From: Desulfonema limicola
GTDB taxonomy: Bacteria > Desulfobacterota > Desulfobacteria > Desulfobacterales > DYRC01
Assembly: GCA_020718925.1 (NCBI GenBank)
Contig: DYRC01000155.1
Span: 1-9,228 of the forward strand
Reading direction: 5' to 3'
DNA: 9,228 nt
The stretch's first letter is position 1, and every line of letters starts with the position of its first letter. Shown in pieces: positions 1-6,926 of the stretch. The position numbers and the translations under genes were made by a program. Below the pieces are notes generated by a model. That model made no database searches and was not told the origin of the DNA. It worked only from the letters and a program-made list of their open reading frames with translations.

Positions 1-21
1 TCAACAAGGAGAGAAAAAAGT

Positions 22-471
22 ATGAAAAGTTTTAAGTGCCTGTGTCTGTTTGTATTTATAGCCGCTGTGTTCGGGGGAATATTTTTCCTGCCCTATTCTG
101 CGGCGTTGGCGGAAGACTCCATCATTATCTGTAATAAAAACATACCGGATAGCGGATTGAGCAAAAAAGAGCTGGAGGACATTTTTTTGGGTAAAAAAAC
201 CCGCTGGTCTGATGAACAGAAGATTACCTTTGTGATTCTGAAAGGCGGAGAAGCGCATGTAAATTTTCTGAGCCGATATGTGGATAAAACAGAGTCTCAA
301 TTTATCATGTATTGGAAAAAAATGGTTTTCACCGGCGAAGGCAGATTACCCAAAGCGTTTGATACTCCGGAGGAATTGCTTAAATATGTGTCTGAAACAT
401 CCGGGGCTATCGGATATGTCCCATCTCATGTCGCATCTGATCGTGTAAAAACACTTATCGTCAGAGAATAG
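22..471 (+). CDS. Small secreted PstS-like (phosphate-type) substrate-binding domain protein
   Basis: This is a 149-residue protein with a signal peptide (hydrophobic core about residues 8-29, likely cleavage ALA|EDS after residue 30), so it should be periplasmic. The mature part of about 119 residues carries the pattern of PstS-like periplasmic binding proteins: an F-L-G-K-K-x-x-W-S-D segment (55-64), a Q-F-x-x-x-W-K-K-x-x-F-x-G stretch (93-105), and the late G-A-I-G-Y-V motif (128-133). It is far shorter than PstS (about 300 residues or more) and seems to keep only one lobe; short one-domain members of this superfamily are known. No ABC permease or ATPase lies nearby; instead it sits 11 nt before three porin-like genes. 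It may therefore deliver or sense a ligand rather than feed a classical ABC importer, which is inference. The start is supported by AAGGAGAG at 5-12 with good spacing. The ligand cannot be named; phosphate or another oxyanion is a family-based guess. Confidence 0.8.
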   Translation: MKSFKCLCLFVFIAAVFGGIFFLPYSAALAEDSIIICNKNIPDSGLSKKELEDIFLGKKTRWSDEQKITFVILKGGEAHVNFLSRYVDKTESQFIMYWKKMVFTGEGRLPKAFDTPEELLKYVSETSGAIGYVPSHVASDRVKTLIVRE

Positions 472-482
472 GAGGAAATTCA

Positions 483-1691
483 ATGAAAAGCAAATTATTC
501 ATCATCGTTGTGTTCATACTGTGTGCGGCGGCAGTGCAGGTTCATGCTGTGGAAATAGAAGGAATTGACATTCACGGATTTATTTCTCAGGGATATTTGT
601 TCAGTGATAAGAACAATTATCTGGCGAACTCCGAAAAAGGTTCATTCCAATTTAATGAGCTGGGAATCAATTTCAGCAAAGATATGACGGAAAATCTCCG
701 TATCGGTATGCAGTTTTTTTCGCGTGATTTGGGAGAAACCGGAAACAACGCTGTTGAAGTTGACTGGGCTTTCGGAGATTATCATTGGCAGGACTGGCTC
801 GGATTCAGGGCAGGGCTGATGAAAATGCCACATGGGTTTCATAATGAAACGCGTGATATTGATATGCTCAGAACATGGATATTGCTGCCGCAAAGTGTAT
901 ATAATGAAATAACACGAGATTATTATACCCGCTTATGGGGAATCGGTGCTTACGGCGAAATTGATCTGAAATCTTCCGGCAGTCTGTCTTATCGTGCGCT
1001 GATAGGAACTTATGTCCCGAATCCTGATAACAGCGGTCTGATACAGAATATTCAGGATGGCTCTTCTTTTCCCCTTGAAGTTACGGATTTTGACAACGGC
1101 ATTCAGTATAGCGGCAGTCTCCAATGGCGCAGCCCGTTCAAAGGATTCCGATTCGGGATTACCACTTATAAACAGAATGCGTTTCATGCGACCATAAAAA
1201 ATCTTGTTCAATTGAATAGATTCATTCCTGCCGGACTTGCATGGCAGATTGATCTTGAAAATTTGGCGACCGTTTTATCTGCGGAATATATACAGCAAAA
1301 ACTGACGCTTGCCGCCGGATATCGTTATCGTGAAAATTCCTATTATGTATATCTTCTCTCCCCTGAAATTTCGTGGAAATCCGAATCGTATTACCTGAGC
1401 GCCGCATATCGCTTTACGGATTTTTTTGAAATAGGAAGTTATTATTCTATTGCCTACCCCGATAAAGACGATAAAGACGGCGAGCGTTTCAAGGCTAAAG
1501 GGCAGCCCGATTTCAGAGCATGGCAGAAAGATTTCTCTGTAACCGTACGGTTTGATTTTAATCAATATTGGCTGTTCAAAATCGAAGGACATCTGATGAA
1601 CGGCGTAGGCGATCTGTTTATTCAGGAGAATCCGAATGGTTTTGAAAAAAACTGGTATCTGCTGGCGGCAAAGGTAACATTTAATTTTTAA
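483..1691 (+). CDS. Porin-like outer-membrane beta-barrel protein, tandem copy 1
   Basis: This 402-residue protein has a signal peptide (residues 1-22, cleavage near VHA|VEI) and many alternating amphipathic segments rich in Tyr, Trp and Phe. It ends in A-A-K-V-T-F-N-F, the C-terminal Phe expected of barrels assembled by the BAM complex. Length fits a porin-sized barrel; the strand number is not determined. Conserved blocks shared with the next two genes include HGFISQGYLFSDKNNYL (31-47), the M-T-E-N-L-R segment, an R-D-x-D-M-L-R-T segment, R-F-T-D-x-F-E, an acidic loop D-K-D-D-K-D-G (327-333), A-W-Q-K-D-F, and the C-terminal strand. GGAGGA at 471-476, overlapping the previous stop codon, provides the ribosome binding site, so it is probably co-translated with the small binding protein. 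It is the most divergent of the three copies, especially about residues 170-290. Being a barrel is well supported; the transported solute is unknown. Confidence 0.85.
   Translation: MKSKLFIIVVFILCAAAVQVHAVEIEGIDIHGFISQGYLFSDKNNYLANSEKGSFQFNELGINFSKDMTENLRIGMQFFSRDLGETGNNAVEVDWAFGDYHWQDWLGFRAGLMKMPHGFHNETRDIDMLRTWILLPQSVYNEITRDYYTRLWGIGAYGEIDLKSSGSLSYRALIGTYVPNPDNSGLIQNIQDGSSFPLEVTDFDNGIQYSGSLQWRSPFKGFRFGITTYKQNAFHATIKNLVQLNRFIPAGLAWQIDLENLATVLSAEYIQQKLTLAAGYRYRENSYYVYLLSPEISWKSESYYLSAAYRFTDFFEIGSYYSIAYPDKDDKDGERFKAKGQPDFRAWQKDFSVTVRFDFNQYWLFKIEGHLMNGVGDLFIQENPNGFEKNWYLLAAKVTFNF
570..598 (+). repeat. 29-nt identical segment, porin copy 1 (one of three)
   Basis: A 29-nt stretch encoding I-H-G-F-I-S-Q-G-Y plus two bases of the next codon is identical in all three porin genes (570-598, 1809-1837, 3016-3044). 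All synonymous positions agree across nine consecutive codons, although the genes differ widely elsewhere. It is a within-gene paralogous repeat, not a mobile element. Confidence 0.85.
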
Positions 1692-1721
1692 TCTGTACTT
1701 CTTAAAAGGGGGAAGATTCGG

Positions 1722-2903
1722 ATGAAAAAAATATCAGCGTTGATATTTGTGATCCTGATTTTATTCGGGGGGAAAACCGGCAGTGCTATTGAATTGAGCG
1801 GCATAGATATTCACGGATTTATTTCTCAGGGATATTTGCTGAGTGATAAAAATAATTATCTGGCAAATTCCGAAGACGGTTCTTTTCAATTCAATGAGAT
1901 GGGAATCAATTTCAGCCGGGAAATGACGGAAAATCTCCGACTCGGTATTCAGATTTTTTCGCGTGATTTTGGGCAGTTTGAAAATAATAAAGTCATCATT
2001 GACTGGGCTTACGGAGATTATCACTGGAAAGACCGGATCGGGTTTCGTGCGGGAATTATCCGGCAGGCGCAGGGATTATACAATCAGACGCGGGATTTGG
2101 ACATGCTCAGAACCGCCATACTGCTTCCGCCGGGCGTTTATGATGAAAGCAACAGGGATTACATGAGCCGGATTCAGGGCGCTTCGATATATGGTGAAAT
2201 TCCGATGCAGTCTGCCGGAAGTCTTTCCTATATGTTTCTGATGGGAAGCAAAAATATTGATGAAAGCGGGATTGTTGCAAAATGGGTGGAATCGCCCGGT
2301 ATTTATACGGTTACAGATTTTAATGAGGGGATTTTTTATAACGGTAAACTGGAATGGCACACTCCGGTCAGGGGATTACGCATCGGCGCAAGCGGTACGA
2401 AAGCCACAGACATTCAGATAGATGTCAGAACAAAAATTCCGCTGGGGAAACTTCCGGTCGGGACAAATTCGGTAATAGATGTAACTGAATACTATACCTA
2501 TGCCCTTTCAATCGAATATATATTGAAGGACTTAACGCTGGCAGCCGAACACAGCATGTCGAAAAGTGATACCGAAGTGAATCGTATTCATCCCTTCGGA
2601 TGTTACGCAAGTGCGGCGTATCGGTTCACGGATTGGTTTGAAGCAGGCGCATATTATTCGGTGTTTTATTATGACAAAGACGACAAAGACGGCGATGCTT
2701 TTAAACAACGGGGATTGCAGGATTATCGGGCATGGCAGAAAGATTTTGCGCTTTCAACCCGATTCAATGTCAATGAAAACTGGAGCATCAAATTGGAAGG
2801 ACATGTCATAGACGGGGTAGGTCAACTGCTCAGACAGGAAAACCCGGATGATGTTGGAAAAAATTGGTATCTGTTTGCCGCAAAAGTAACATTTAATTTT
2901 TAA
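1722..2903 (+). CDS. Porin-like outer-membrane beta-barrel protein, tandem copy 2
   Basis: This 393-residue paralogue of the preceding gene has a signal peptide ending near GSA|IEL (residue 22), the HGFISQGYLLSDKNNYL block, the acidic loop D-K-D-D-K-D-G (318-324), A-W-Q-K-D-F, and the C-terminal A-A-K-V-T-F-N-F signature. It resembles copy 3 more than copy 1: both have R-I-Q-G-A-S-x-Y-G-E-I-P-M in the central region and H-V-I-D-G near the end, which copy 1 lacks. A GGGGGA ribosome binding site (1708-1713) lies 8 nt before the ATG, and the gap to copy 1 is 30 nt, with no terminator-like hairpin seen. The signal-peptide coding region holds a G6A4 run (1767-1776). A surface-exposed outer-membrane channel is the likely role, inferred from fold features; the substrate is not recognisable. 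Confidence 0.85.
   Translation: MKKISALIFVILILFGGKTGSAIELSGIDIHGFISQGYLLSDKNNYLANSEDGSFQFNEMGINFSREMTENLRLGIQIFSRDFGQFENNKVIIDWAYGDYHWKDRIGFRAGIIRQAQGLYNQTRDLDMLRTAILLPPGVYDESNRDYMSRIQGASIYGEIPMQSAGSLSYMFLMGSKNIDESGIVAKWVESPGIYTVTDFNEGIFYNGKLEWHTPVRGLRIGASGTKATDIQIDVRTKIPLGKLPVGTNSVIDVTEYYTYALSIEYILKDLTLAAEHSMSKSDTEVNRIHPFGCYASAAYRFTDWFEAGAYYSVFYYDKDDKDGDAFKQRGLQDYRAWQKDFALSTRFNVNENWSIKLEGHVIDGVGQLLRQENPDDVGKNWYLFAAKVTFNF
1809..1837 (+). repeat. 29-nt identical segment, porin copy 2
   Basis: This is the second copy of the segment seen at 570-598. Between copies 2 and 3 the identity extends 6 nt further upstream (ATAGAT). Confidence 0.85.
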
Positions 2904-2911
2904 TTCACAAA

Positions 2912-2919
2912 AGGGGGGG
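2912..2919 (+). promoter_or_regulatory. G-run ribosome binding site that decides the start of porin copy 3
   Basis: The A-G7 sequence directly precedes ATG 2920 and lies 9 nt before ATG 2929. Only the second ATG has normal Shine-Dalgarno spacing, and it gives the signal peptide that aligns with copy 2. The homopolymer is seven G long, against a five-G run at the equivalent place before copy 2. Confidence 0.6.
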
Positions 2920-2928
2920 ATGTTTCAG

Positions 2929-4125
2929 ATGAAAAAAGTATCAGCATGGGTATTCGTAATCCTGATTGTATCCGGGGCAAGAATCGTCAGTGCAGTTGAA
3001 TCTGGCGGAATAGATATTCACGGATTTATTTCTCAGGGATATTTACTGAGCGATAAAAACAATTATCTGGGAAAATCGGGCGATGGCTCGTTTCAGTTTA
3101 ACGAATTGGGCATCAACTTCAGCAAAGAACTGACGGAAAATCTCCGGCTCGGTATTCAATTTTTTTCGCGGGATTTGGGAGAGATAGGGAACAACGAAGT
3201 TGAGATTGACTGGGCTTACGGAGATTATCGCTGGAAAGACTGGCTCGGCATCCGGGTAGGCGTTATAAGACAGGCGCATGGCTTTTACAATGAAGTCAGA
3301 GATTTGGATATGCTTCGTACCAGTGTGCTGCTGCCTCAGAGCGTTTATGCGGAAAGCGGCAGAGACCTTGTGGGCAGAGATTTTATCAGCCGGATTCAGG
3401 GTGCTTCGGTATATGGTGAAATTCCGATGAATATAGCCGGAAGTTTGTCTTACATGCTGATGATCGGAGGCAAGAATATCGGAAACGACAGCGCGGTTGC
3501 CAAGTGGAGTCAATCAACGGGAACTTGGACTGTCAGCAGTATTGATTCAGGAACTTTTTACAATGGGAAATTTCAGTGGAATACACCGCTTAACGGTCTG
3601 CGATTCGGTTTTACCGCCAGCAAATCCACAGATATCCGCTTCAATCTCCTGACAAAATCCCAGACAGCAATGCTCAATGATATTACCGAATATTACAGCT
3701 ATGTTCTTTCTGCCGAGTATTCATGGAAAGATTTGGTCATTGCTGCCGAATATATGAAGCATAAAAAAGATTCCGAAGTTATCGGTATGCCTGCTCCTCC
3801 GCATGTTGTCCGCCCGGAAGCGTACTATCTCAGTATCAGCTACCGCTTTACGGATTGGTTCGAGATGGGAGCTTATTATTCCGAAATTTATTACAATGAG
3901 GATGATAAGGGCGGCGAAAATTTCAAAATGATCCGAATGGCGGATTATCTGGCATGGCAAAAGGATTTTGCGCTGTCTGCCCGGTTTGACATTGATAAAT
4001 CATGGACATTCAAGCTGGAGGGGCATGTCATAGACGGCGCAACGCAACTGCTCAAACAGGAAAACCCGGATGGTTATGAAAAAAGCTGGTATCTGTTTGC
4101 TGCAAAAATGTCTTTTAATTTCTGA
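2929..4125 (+). CDS. Porin-like outer-membrane beta-barrel protein, tandem copy 3
   Basis: This is the third tandem paralogue, 398 residues from the start chosen here. An in-frame ATG at 2920 would add M-F-Q, but a G-run abuts it directly, leaving no room for a ribosome binding site. The ATG at 2929 has an AGGGGGGG site at proper spacing and gives a signal peptide (MKKVSAWVFV, ending near VSA|VES) that aligns with copy 2. It shares the HGFISQGYLLSDKNNYL and A-W-Q-K-D-F blocks and ends in A-A-K-M-S-F-N-F. Two oddities set it apart. An in-frame 5-residue insertion (L-V-G-R-D inside G-R-D-L-V-G-R-D-F) looks like a 15-nt tandem duplication. The acidic loop of copies 1 and 2 is altered to N-E-D-D-K-G-G (323-329). 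It is the last gene of the cluster. The barrel assignment is firm; the function is not known. Confidence 0.85.
   Translation: MKKVSAWVFVILIVSGARIVSAVESGGIDIHGFISQGYLLSDKNNYLGKSGDGSFQFNELGINFSKELTENLRLGIQFFSRDLGEIGNNEVEIDWAYGDYRWKDWLGIRVGVIRQAHGFYNEVRDLDMLRTSVLLPQSVYAESGRDLVGRDFISRIQGASVYGEIPMNIAGSLSYMLMIGGKNIGNDSAVAKWSQSTGTWTVSSIDSGTFYNGKFQWNTPLNGLRFGFTASKSTDIRFNLLTKSQTAMLNDITEYYSYVLSAEYSWKDLVIAAEYMKHKKDSEVIGMPAPPHVVRPEAYYLSISYRFTDWFEMGAYYSEIYYNEDDKGGENFKMIRMADYLAWQKDFALSARFDIDKSWTFKLEGHVIDGATQLLKQENPDGYEKSWYLFAAKMSFNF
3016..3044 (+). repeat. 29-nt identical segment, porin copy 3
   Basis: This is the third copy of the segment seen at 570-598 and 1809-1837. It encodes the first conserved strand just after the signal peptide. 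Confidence 0.85.
3358..3387 (+). repeat. 15-nt tandem duplication inside porin copy 3
   Basis: GGCAGAGA occurs at 3358-3365 and again at 3373-3380, exactly 15 nt apart, so the protein reads G-R-D-L-V-G-R-D-F. Copies 1 and 2 have only one R-D at this point (T-R-D-Y and N-R-D-Y). A 15-nt in-frame duplication followed by drift explains this. The place lies between conserved barrel segments, probably a loop or turn. Confidence 0.55.
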
Positions 4126-4398
4126 TACTGATTCGCTATCAAAAGATAGCAAAATTCCGGTTGTATTCTGCGGTATCAATTGGGATGCGTCTGTATATGG
4201 ATTTCCGTGCAGCAATCCCCTGCTGATCGGTTTTCTCAAAGTGCCTGAAGAGCAGGGAATCCGGGCAGCAAACACGGCGTTAAATTGAAAGGGCTTTCCC
4301 GAATTTTACGGATGTTCGGGCGCATCTCCGGCGATTGCTTAAAAATACCTGATTTTATTTGAAATACCGAGTTTTTCTTGGAAAAATTTAGCGTCCGC
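4126..4398. other. Convergent intergenic region with small hairpins, no convincing gene
   Basis: This 273-nt gap separates the 3' ends of the porin cluster (+) and of the LolB-like gene (-). It holds three inverted repeats: a perfect 6-bp stem GCTATC/GATAGC with an AAAA loop (4135-4150); CCCTGCT (4218-4224) with AGCAGGG (4251-4257); and CCCGAA (4298-4303) with TTCGGG (4315-4320). None is followed by a T-run on either strand, so none qualifies as a standard intrinsic terminator, though they could slow 3' decay of the mRNAs. Open frames here lack a usable ribosome binding site and resemble no family I recognise. It could be a degraded gene remnant or an interspersed element. Confidence 0.5.
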
Positions 4399-5136
4399 TT
4401 ATTCAGGCTGTATCAGCACAAACATATCGGGTGAAAGAGAGGTATTTATCCAATATCTGTCAACAGAAAGAGAAAATTCCGCTTTTTTGCCTGAAACGGT
4501 CAACCTGAAAGGAATCAGATATTTATCTGCTGATTTCATATCCGCAGGTACGGCGCGATACATCAGAGAGCCGTCAAAAATTTCAACCTTTTTAATGTCA
4601 TTCCGGTTATCGTCAAGATATATCTTCTCAACCGCTTTTCCCCAACTGTTTTTCAATGCCAATACCCAGCCTTGTCCGCTATCATTTCTTTCAATTACCG
4701 CCGCACGATGCTTAACTACCGGGACCCGCCCCATCAGCAGTGCAATAATTTCAGAAGCTTTCAACGGAACAGACAGAAGTTTTTCAAGATCAGGGTCAGG
4801 CGTTTTCTGTTTATAAAACTGTCCCTCAAGATGTGAAAAAAAATACAGATTCTCGCCGTTATACGCAATGCTTGCCGCAGGCTGTCCCGCGATTGTCAGA
4901 AGCCCGATTCTCAAAAAGCCGTCCTCAGTGCCAAGCCATGCCACGCGCGAAGACTGGGTGATGTCTTTATCTTTCAATCGGATGGTTCCGATGCCTTTGA
5001 AACTTTTCAATCCCTGATTTTTTGCCTGCAATTTTGCCAGCATGGCTTCAGCTTCGGCTATCTGCTCAGGTTTGGGCAGCGTGGCACAAGCTGATAATAA
5101 TATTGATAATGCGATCACAATAACCGCCGCTCTCAT
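4399..5136 (-). CDS. LolB-like / DUF4292-type outer-membrane lipoprotein
   Basis: This 245-residue lipoprotein has a short basic N-terminus, a hydrophobic stretch (3-14) and the lipobox L-L-S-A-C with the lipidated Cys at 17. Residue 18 is Ala, not Asp, which by the E. coli sorting rule directs it to the outer membrane. The mature part begins with a helical linker (24-40) followed by strand-rich sequence (S-F-K-G-I-G-T-I-R-L, then V-A-W-L-G...G-F-L-R-I-G-L-L and A-A-S-I-A-Y-N-G-E-N-L-Y-F-F). This matches the half-barrel fold of the LolA/LolB and DUF4292 families. LolB accepts lipoproteins from LolA and inserts them in the outer membrane. The start overlaps the stop of the TPR gene by 4 nt (ATGA), with AAGGGG at 5144-5149 spaced 7 nt as its site. 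It is the last gene of the sigma factor operon. The family is likely; a true LolB role is inferred, since DUF4292 proteins of other function are similar. Confidence 0.75.
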   Translation of the reverse strand: MRAAVIVIALSILLSACATLPKPEQIAEAEAMLAKLQAKNQGLKSFKGIGTIRLKDKDITQSSRVAWLGTEDGFLRIGLLTIAGQPAASIAYNGENLYFFSHLEGQFYKQKTPDPDLEKLLSVPLKASEIIALLMGRVPVVKHRAAVIERNDSGQGWVLALKNSWGKAVEKIYLDDNRNDIKKVEIFDGSLMYRAVPADMKSADKYLIPFRLTVSGKKAEFSLSVDRYWINTSLSPDMFVLIQPE

Positions 5137-6926
5137 GGTCTGACCCCTTCCCGCCGGAGCTGCCTGATTTTTTCCTCCAACTCGGAATTATCCCCTTTTT
5201 GCCGCTTGAGCAAAGATCGCTCAAAAAATTCAAGGGCTTTTTTCTTTTCCCCGACCATCAGATACACATCTCCGATATGCTCGAAAATTGTCGGATCATC
5301 CGCCACCAGTTTGACAGATTTTTCAAGAGTTTCCAGAGCTTTGTCATAAAGCCCTTTTTTATAATAGACCCAGCCCAGACTATCCATGATATAGCCGTCG
5401 TCAGGTTTGTATTTCAGCGCATCCCGAATCAGTTGTTCGGCTTCGTCCAGATTTTCTCCCAAATCCGCGTAGGTATATCCGAGATAGTTCAGCGCATTGG
5501 CATCTTTGGGATCAAGCGCAATGACTTTTCTCATAATTTCAATGGAATCGCGCTTTCTGCCCCATTTGTCATACACCACGCCCAGGCGGAAATACAATCG
5601 GGTATTTTCCGGCAGAGCGTCAAGTCCTTCAAGCAGAATATTTTCCGCTTTTTCAAATTCCTCAATGTCTTCATAAAACGATGCCAGATAAATCATAAAA
5701 TCAGGATTATTCGGCACTTTTTTAATGATGTCGGTTAAAAACCGGATGCCTTTTTCAATATCTCCCTGCTGCTGATATAAAAAAGAAATGTGGGCGGCAG
5801 CATTTTGAAAGAAGCGGGAATCCGGCGTAACTTTTTTGAGATGAGAGATGGTTTTTTCAACATTGTTCAATCCCTCATACGCGACCCCGATAATATAATG
5901 CAATTCAGGGCTATCCGGCGCGCCTTTGAGCATTCCTTCCAAAAGGACAACCGCGTTTTTAAAGTCTTTCTGCTCAATATACTGCTGCGCCACCAGTCGC
6001 ATAATGTCAGATTCGGAGCGGCTTCGGATTCCTAATTGTCTGAAAATAGCTTCGGACTCTTTCAGACGCCCTTTTTTATGATAATACAGCCCTAATCCGA
6101 TATTTGCCCGGATATTATCCGGTTCGGTACTCAGAATTTCTTTATAGAATCGGATGACTTTTTCAGATTTTCCCTGACGTTCATAAAGGAGAGCCAATTC
6201 AAATCGGGGTTCTTCCAAATCCGGCTCAAGTTCGAGCGTTTTTTTAAAGGCTTTTTCCGCCTCGCTCAACCGTCCCTGAATCATGTAAATTTTTCCGAGA
6301 TAAAAATACGCCACATAAGCGTCGGGAAATCGGTCTATCATCCGGCGATATATCCGGGAGGCATTATCCGCATCATTTTCATCCAGATAAATATTGCCCA
6401 GAAACATATAAATATCCTTCTGAGACGGGTCTTTATCCAAAATTCTTTCATATATCTTTTTCGCGGCTTCCATATCTTTGAGCGCGTGCTTGAGCCGCCC
6501 GTAAAGAATCAGGGTTTCGAGATTTTCCGGCTCTTTTTTCAAGACATTTTCAACAAGGCTCAACGCGCTTTTGGGATCGTCTGTCCGCAGATAAAGATTC
6601 GCCAGCTCTTTCTGAAGATACGAAGACTCCGGATCGCGCTGCAAGGCTTCCCTGAGATACTGAACAGATTTATCCGCATGTCCCCTTTTTTTCAGCATCA
6701 GAGATTCGATATAATAGAAATAGCCGTTAGGTTCGGGGATGGTCTCTTCAGCATCGGACAATTCCACCATATCCCCGAAAGCATCCTGAGTAATCTCTGT
6801 TTGCGAAGATGAACCAGCGCCTTCCGCTCCTTTTTTGGCAGACATGCACGAAGATATGAAAAGTACAATAATCACGGCAATAAGCGTTATGGGATGTATT
6901 TTTATCCGCATCTGTATTCCTGTCAT
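5133..6926 (-). CDS. Tetratricopeptide-repeat lipoprotein
   Basis: This 597-residue protein has a signal sequence ending in the lipobox I-S-S-C (Cys27), a Ser/Gly/Glu-rich linker to about residue 60, then near-continuous TPR helical pairs from about 65 to 575. Typical TPR spacing is clear: G-x-x-Y or similar in helix A, A in helix B, and D/E-P at repeat ends, e.g. K-A-F-K-K-T-L-E-L-E-P-D near 225-236. The C-terminal part (A-L-N-Y-L-G-Y-T-Y-A-D-L-G, 478-490; D-S-L-G-W-V-Y-Y, 515-522) matches a TPR family often found directly before lolB in Proteobacteria. Met28 after the Cys suggests outer-membrane retention facing the periplasm, so it is probably a protein-protein scaffold. Two starts are possible. 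ATG 6926 overlaps the sigma factor stop (ATGA). ATG 6911 has AGGA at 6918-6921 with ideal spacing and gives a more usual signal peptide with Cys22; it may be the real start. Confidence 0.88.
   Translation of the reverse strand: MTGIQMRIKIHPITLIAVIIVLFISSCMSAKKGAEGAGSSSQTEITQDAFGDMVELSDAEETIPEPNGYFYYIESLMLKKRGHADKSVQYLREALQRDPESSYLQKELANLYLRTDDPKSALSLVENVLKKEPENLETLILYGRLKHALKDMEAAKKIYERILDKDPSQKDIYMFLGNIYLDENDADNASRIYRRMIDRFPDAYVAYFYLGKIYMIQGRLSEAEKAFKKTLELEPDLEEPRFELALLYERQGKSEKVIRFYKEILSTEPDNIRANIGLGLYYHKKGRLKESEAIFRQLGIRSRSESDIMRLVAQQYIEQKDFKNAVVLLEGMLKGAPDSPELHYIIGVAYEGLNNVEKTISHLKKVTPDSRFFQNAAAHISFLYQQQGDIEKGIRFLTDIIKKVPNNPDFMIYLASFYEDIEEFEKAENILLEGLDALPENTRLYFRLGVVYDKWGRKRDSIEIMRKVIALDPKDANALNYLGYTYADLGENLDEAEQLIRDALKYKPDDGYIMDSLGWVYYKKGLYDKALETLEKSVKLVADDPTIFEHIGDVYLMVGEKKKALEFFERSLLKRQKGDNSELEEKIRQLRREGVRP

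Noticed and set aside
483..1691. Cys14 in the signal peptide of porin copy 1 as a lipobox
   Set aside because: The preceding residues F-I-L do not fit the lipobox, and the mature protein is a C-terminal-Phe barrel like its paralogues, which have no such Cys.
570..3044. Three 29-nt identical repeats considered as a CRISPR or site-specific recombination array
   Set aside because: They are about 1.2 kb apart and each encodes the same conserved protein segment in frame, so they are parts of paralogous genes.
3043..3513. 156-codon open frame antisense to porin copy 3
   Set aside because: It lies wholly within a well-supported barrel gene and resembles no family. Similar antisense frames occur under all three paralogues, as expected from shared codon use.
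4135..4150. GCTATC-AAAA-GATAGC hairpin as terminator of the porin operon
   Set aside because: The stem is only 6 bp and is followed by AAAATTCC, not a T-run, on the + strand; the minus strand also lacks a T-run after it.
4070..4288. 72-codon + strand frame crossing the end of porin copy 3
   Set aside because: It starts inside the porin in another frame, has no ribosome binding site and no recognisable domain; the part in the gap could at most be a remnant.
5199..5738. 179-codon open frame antisense to the TPR gene
   Set aside because: The translation is Phe/Ile-rich and repetitive, as expected from the complement of TPR codons, and has no recognisable family.
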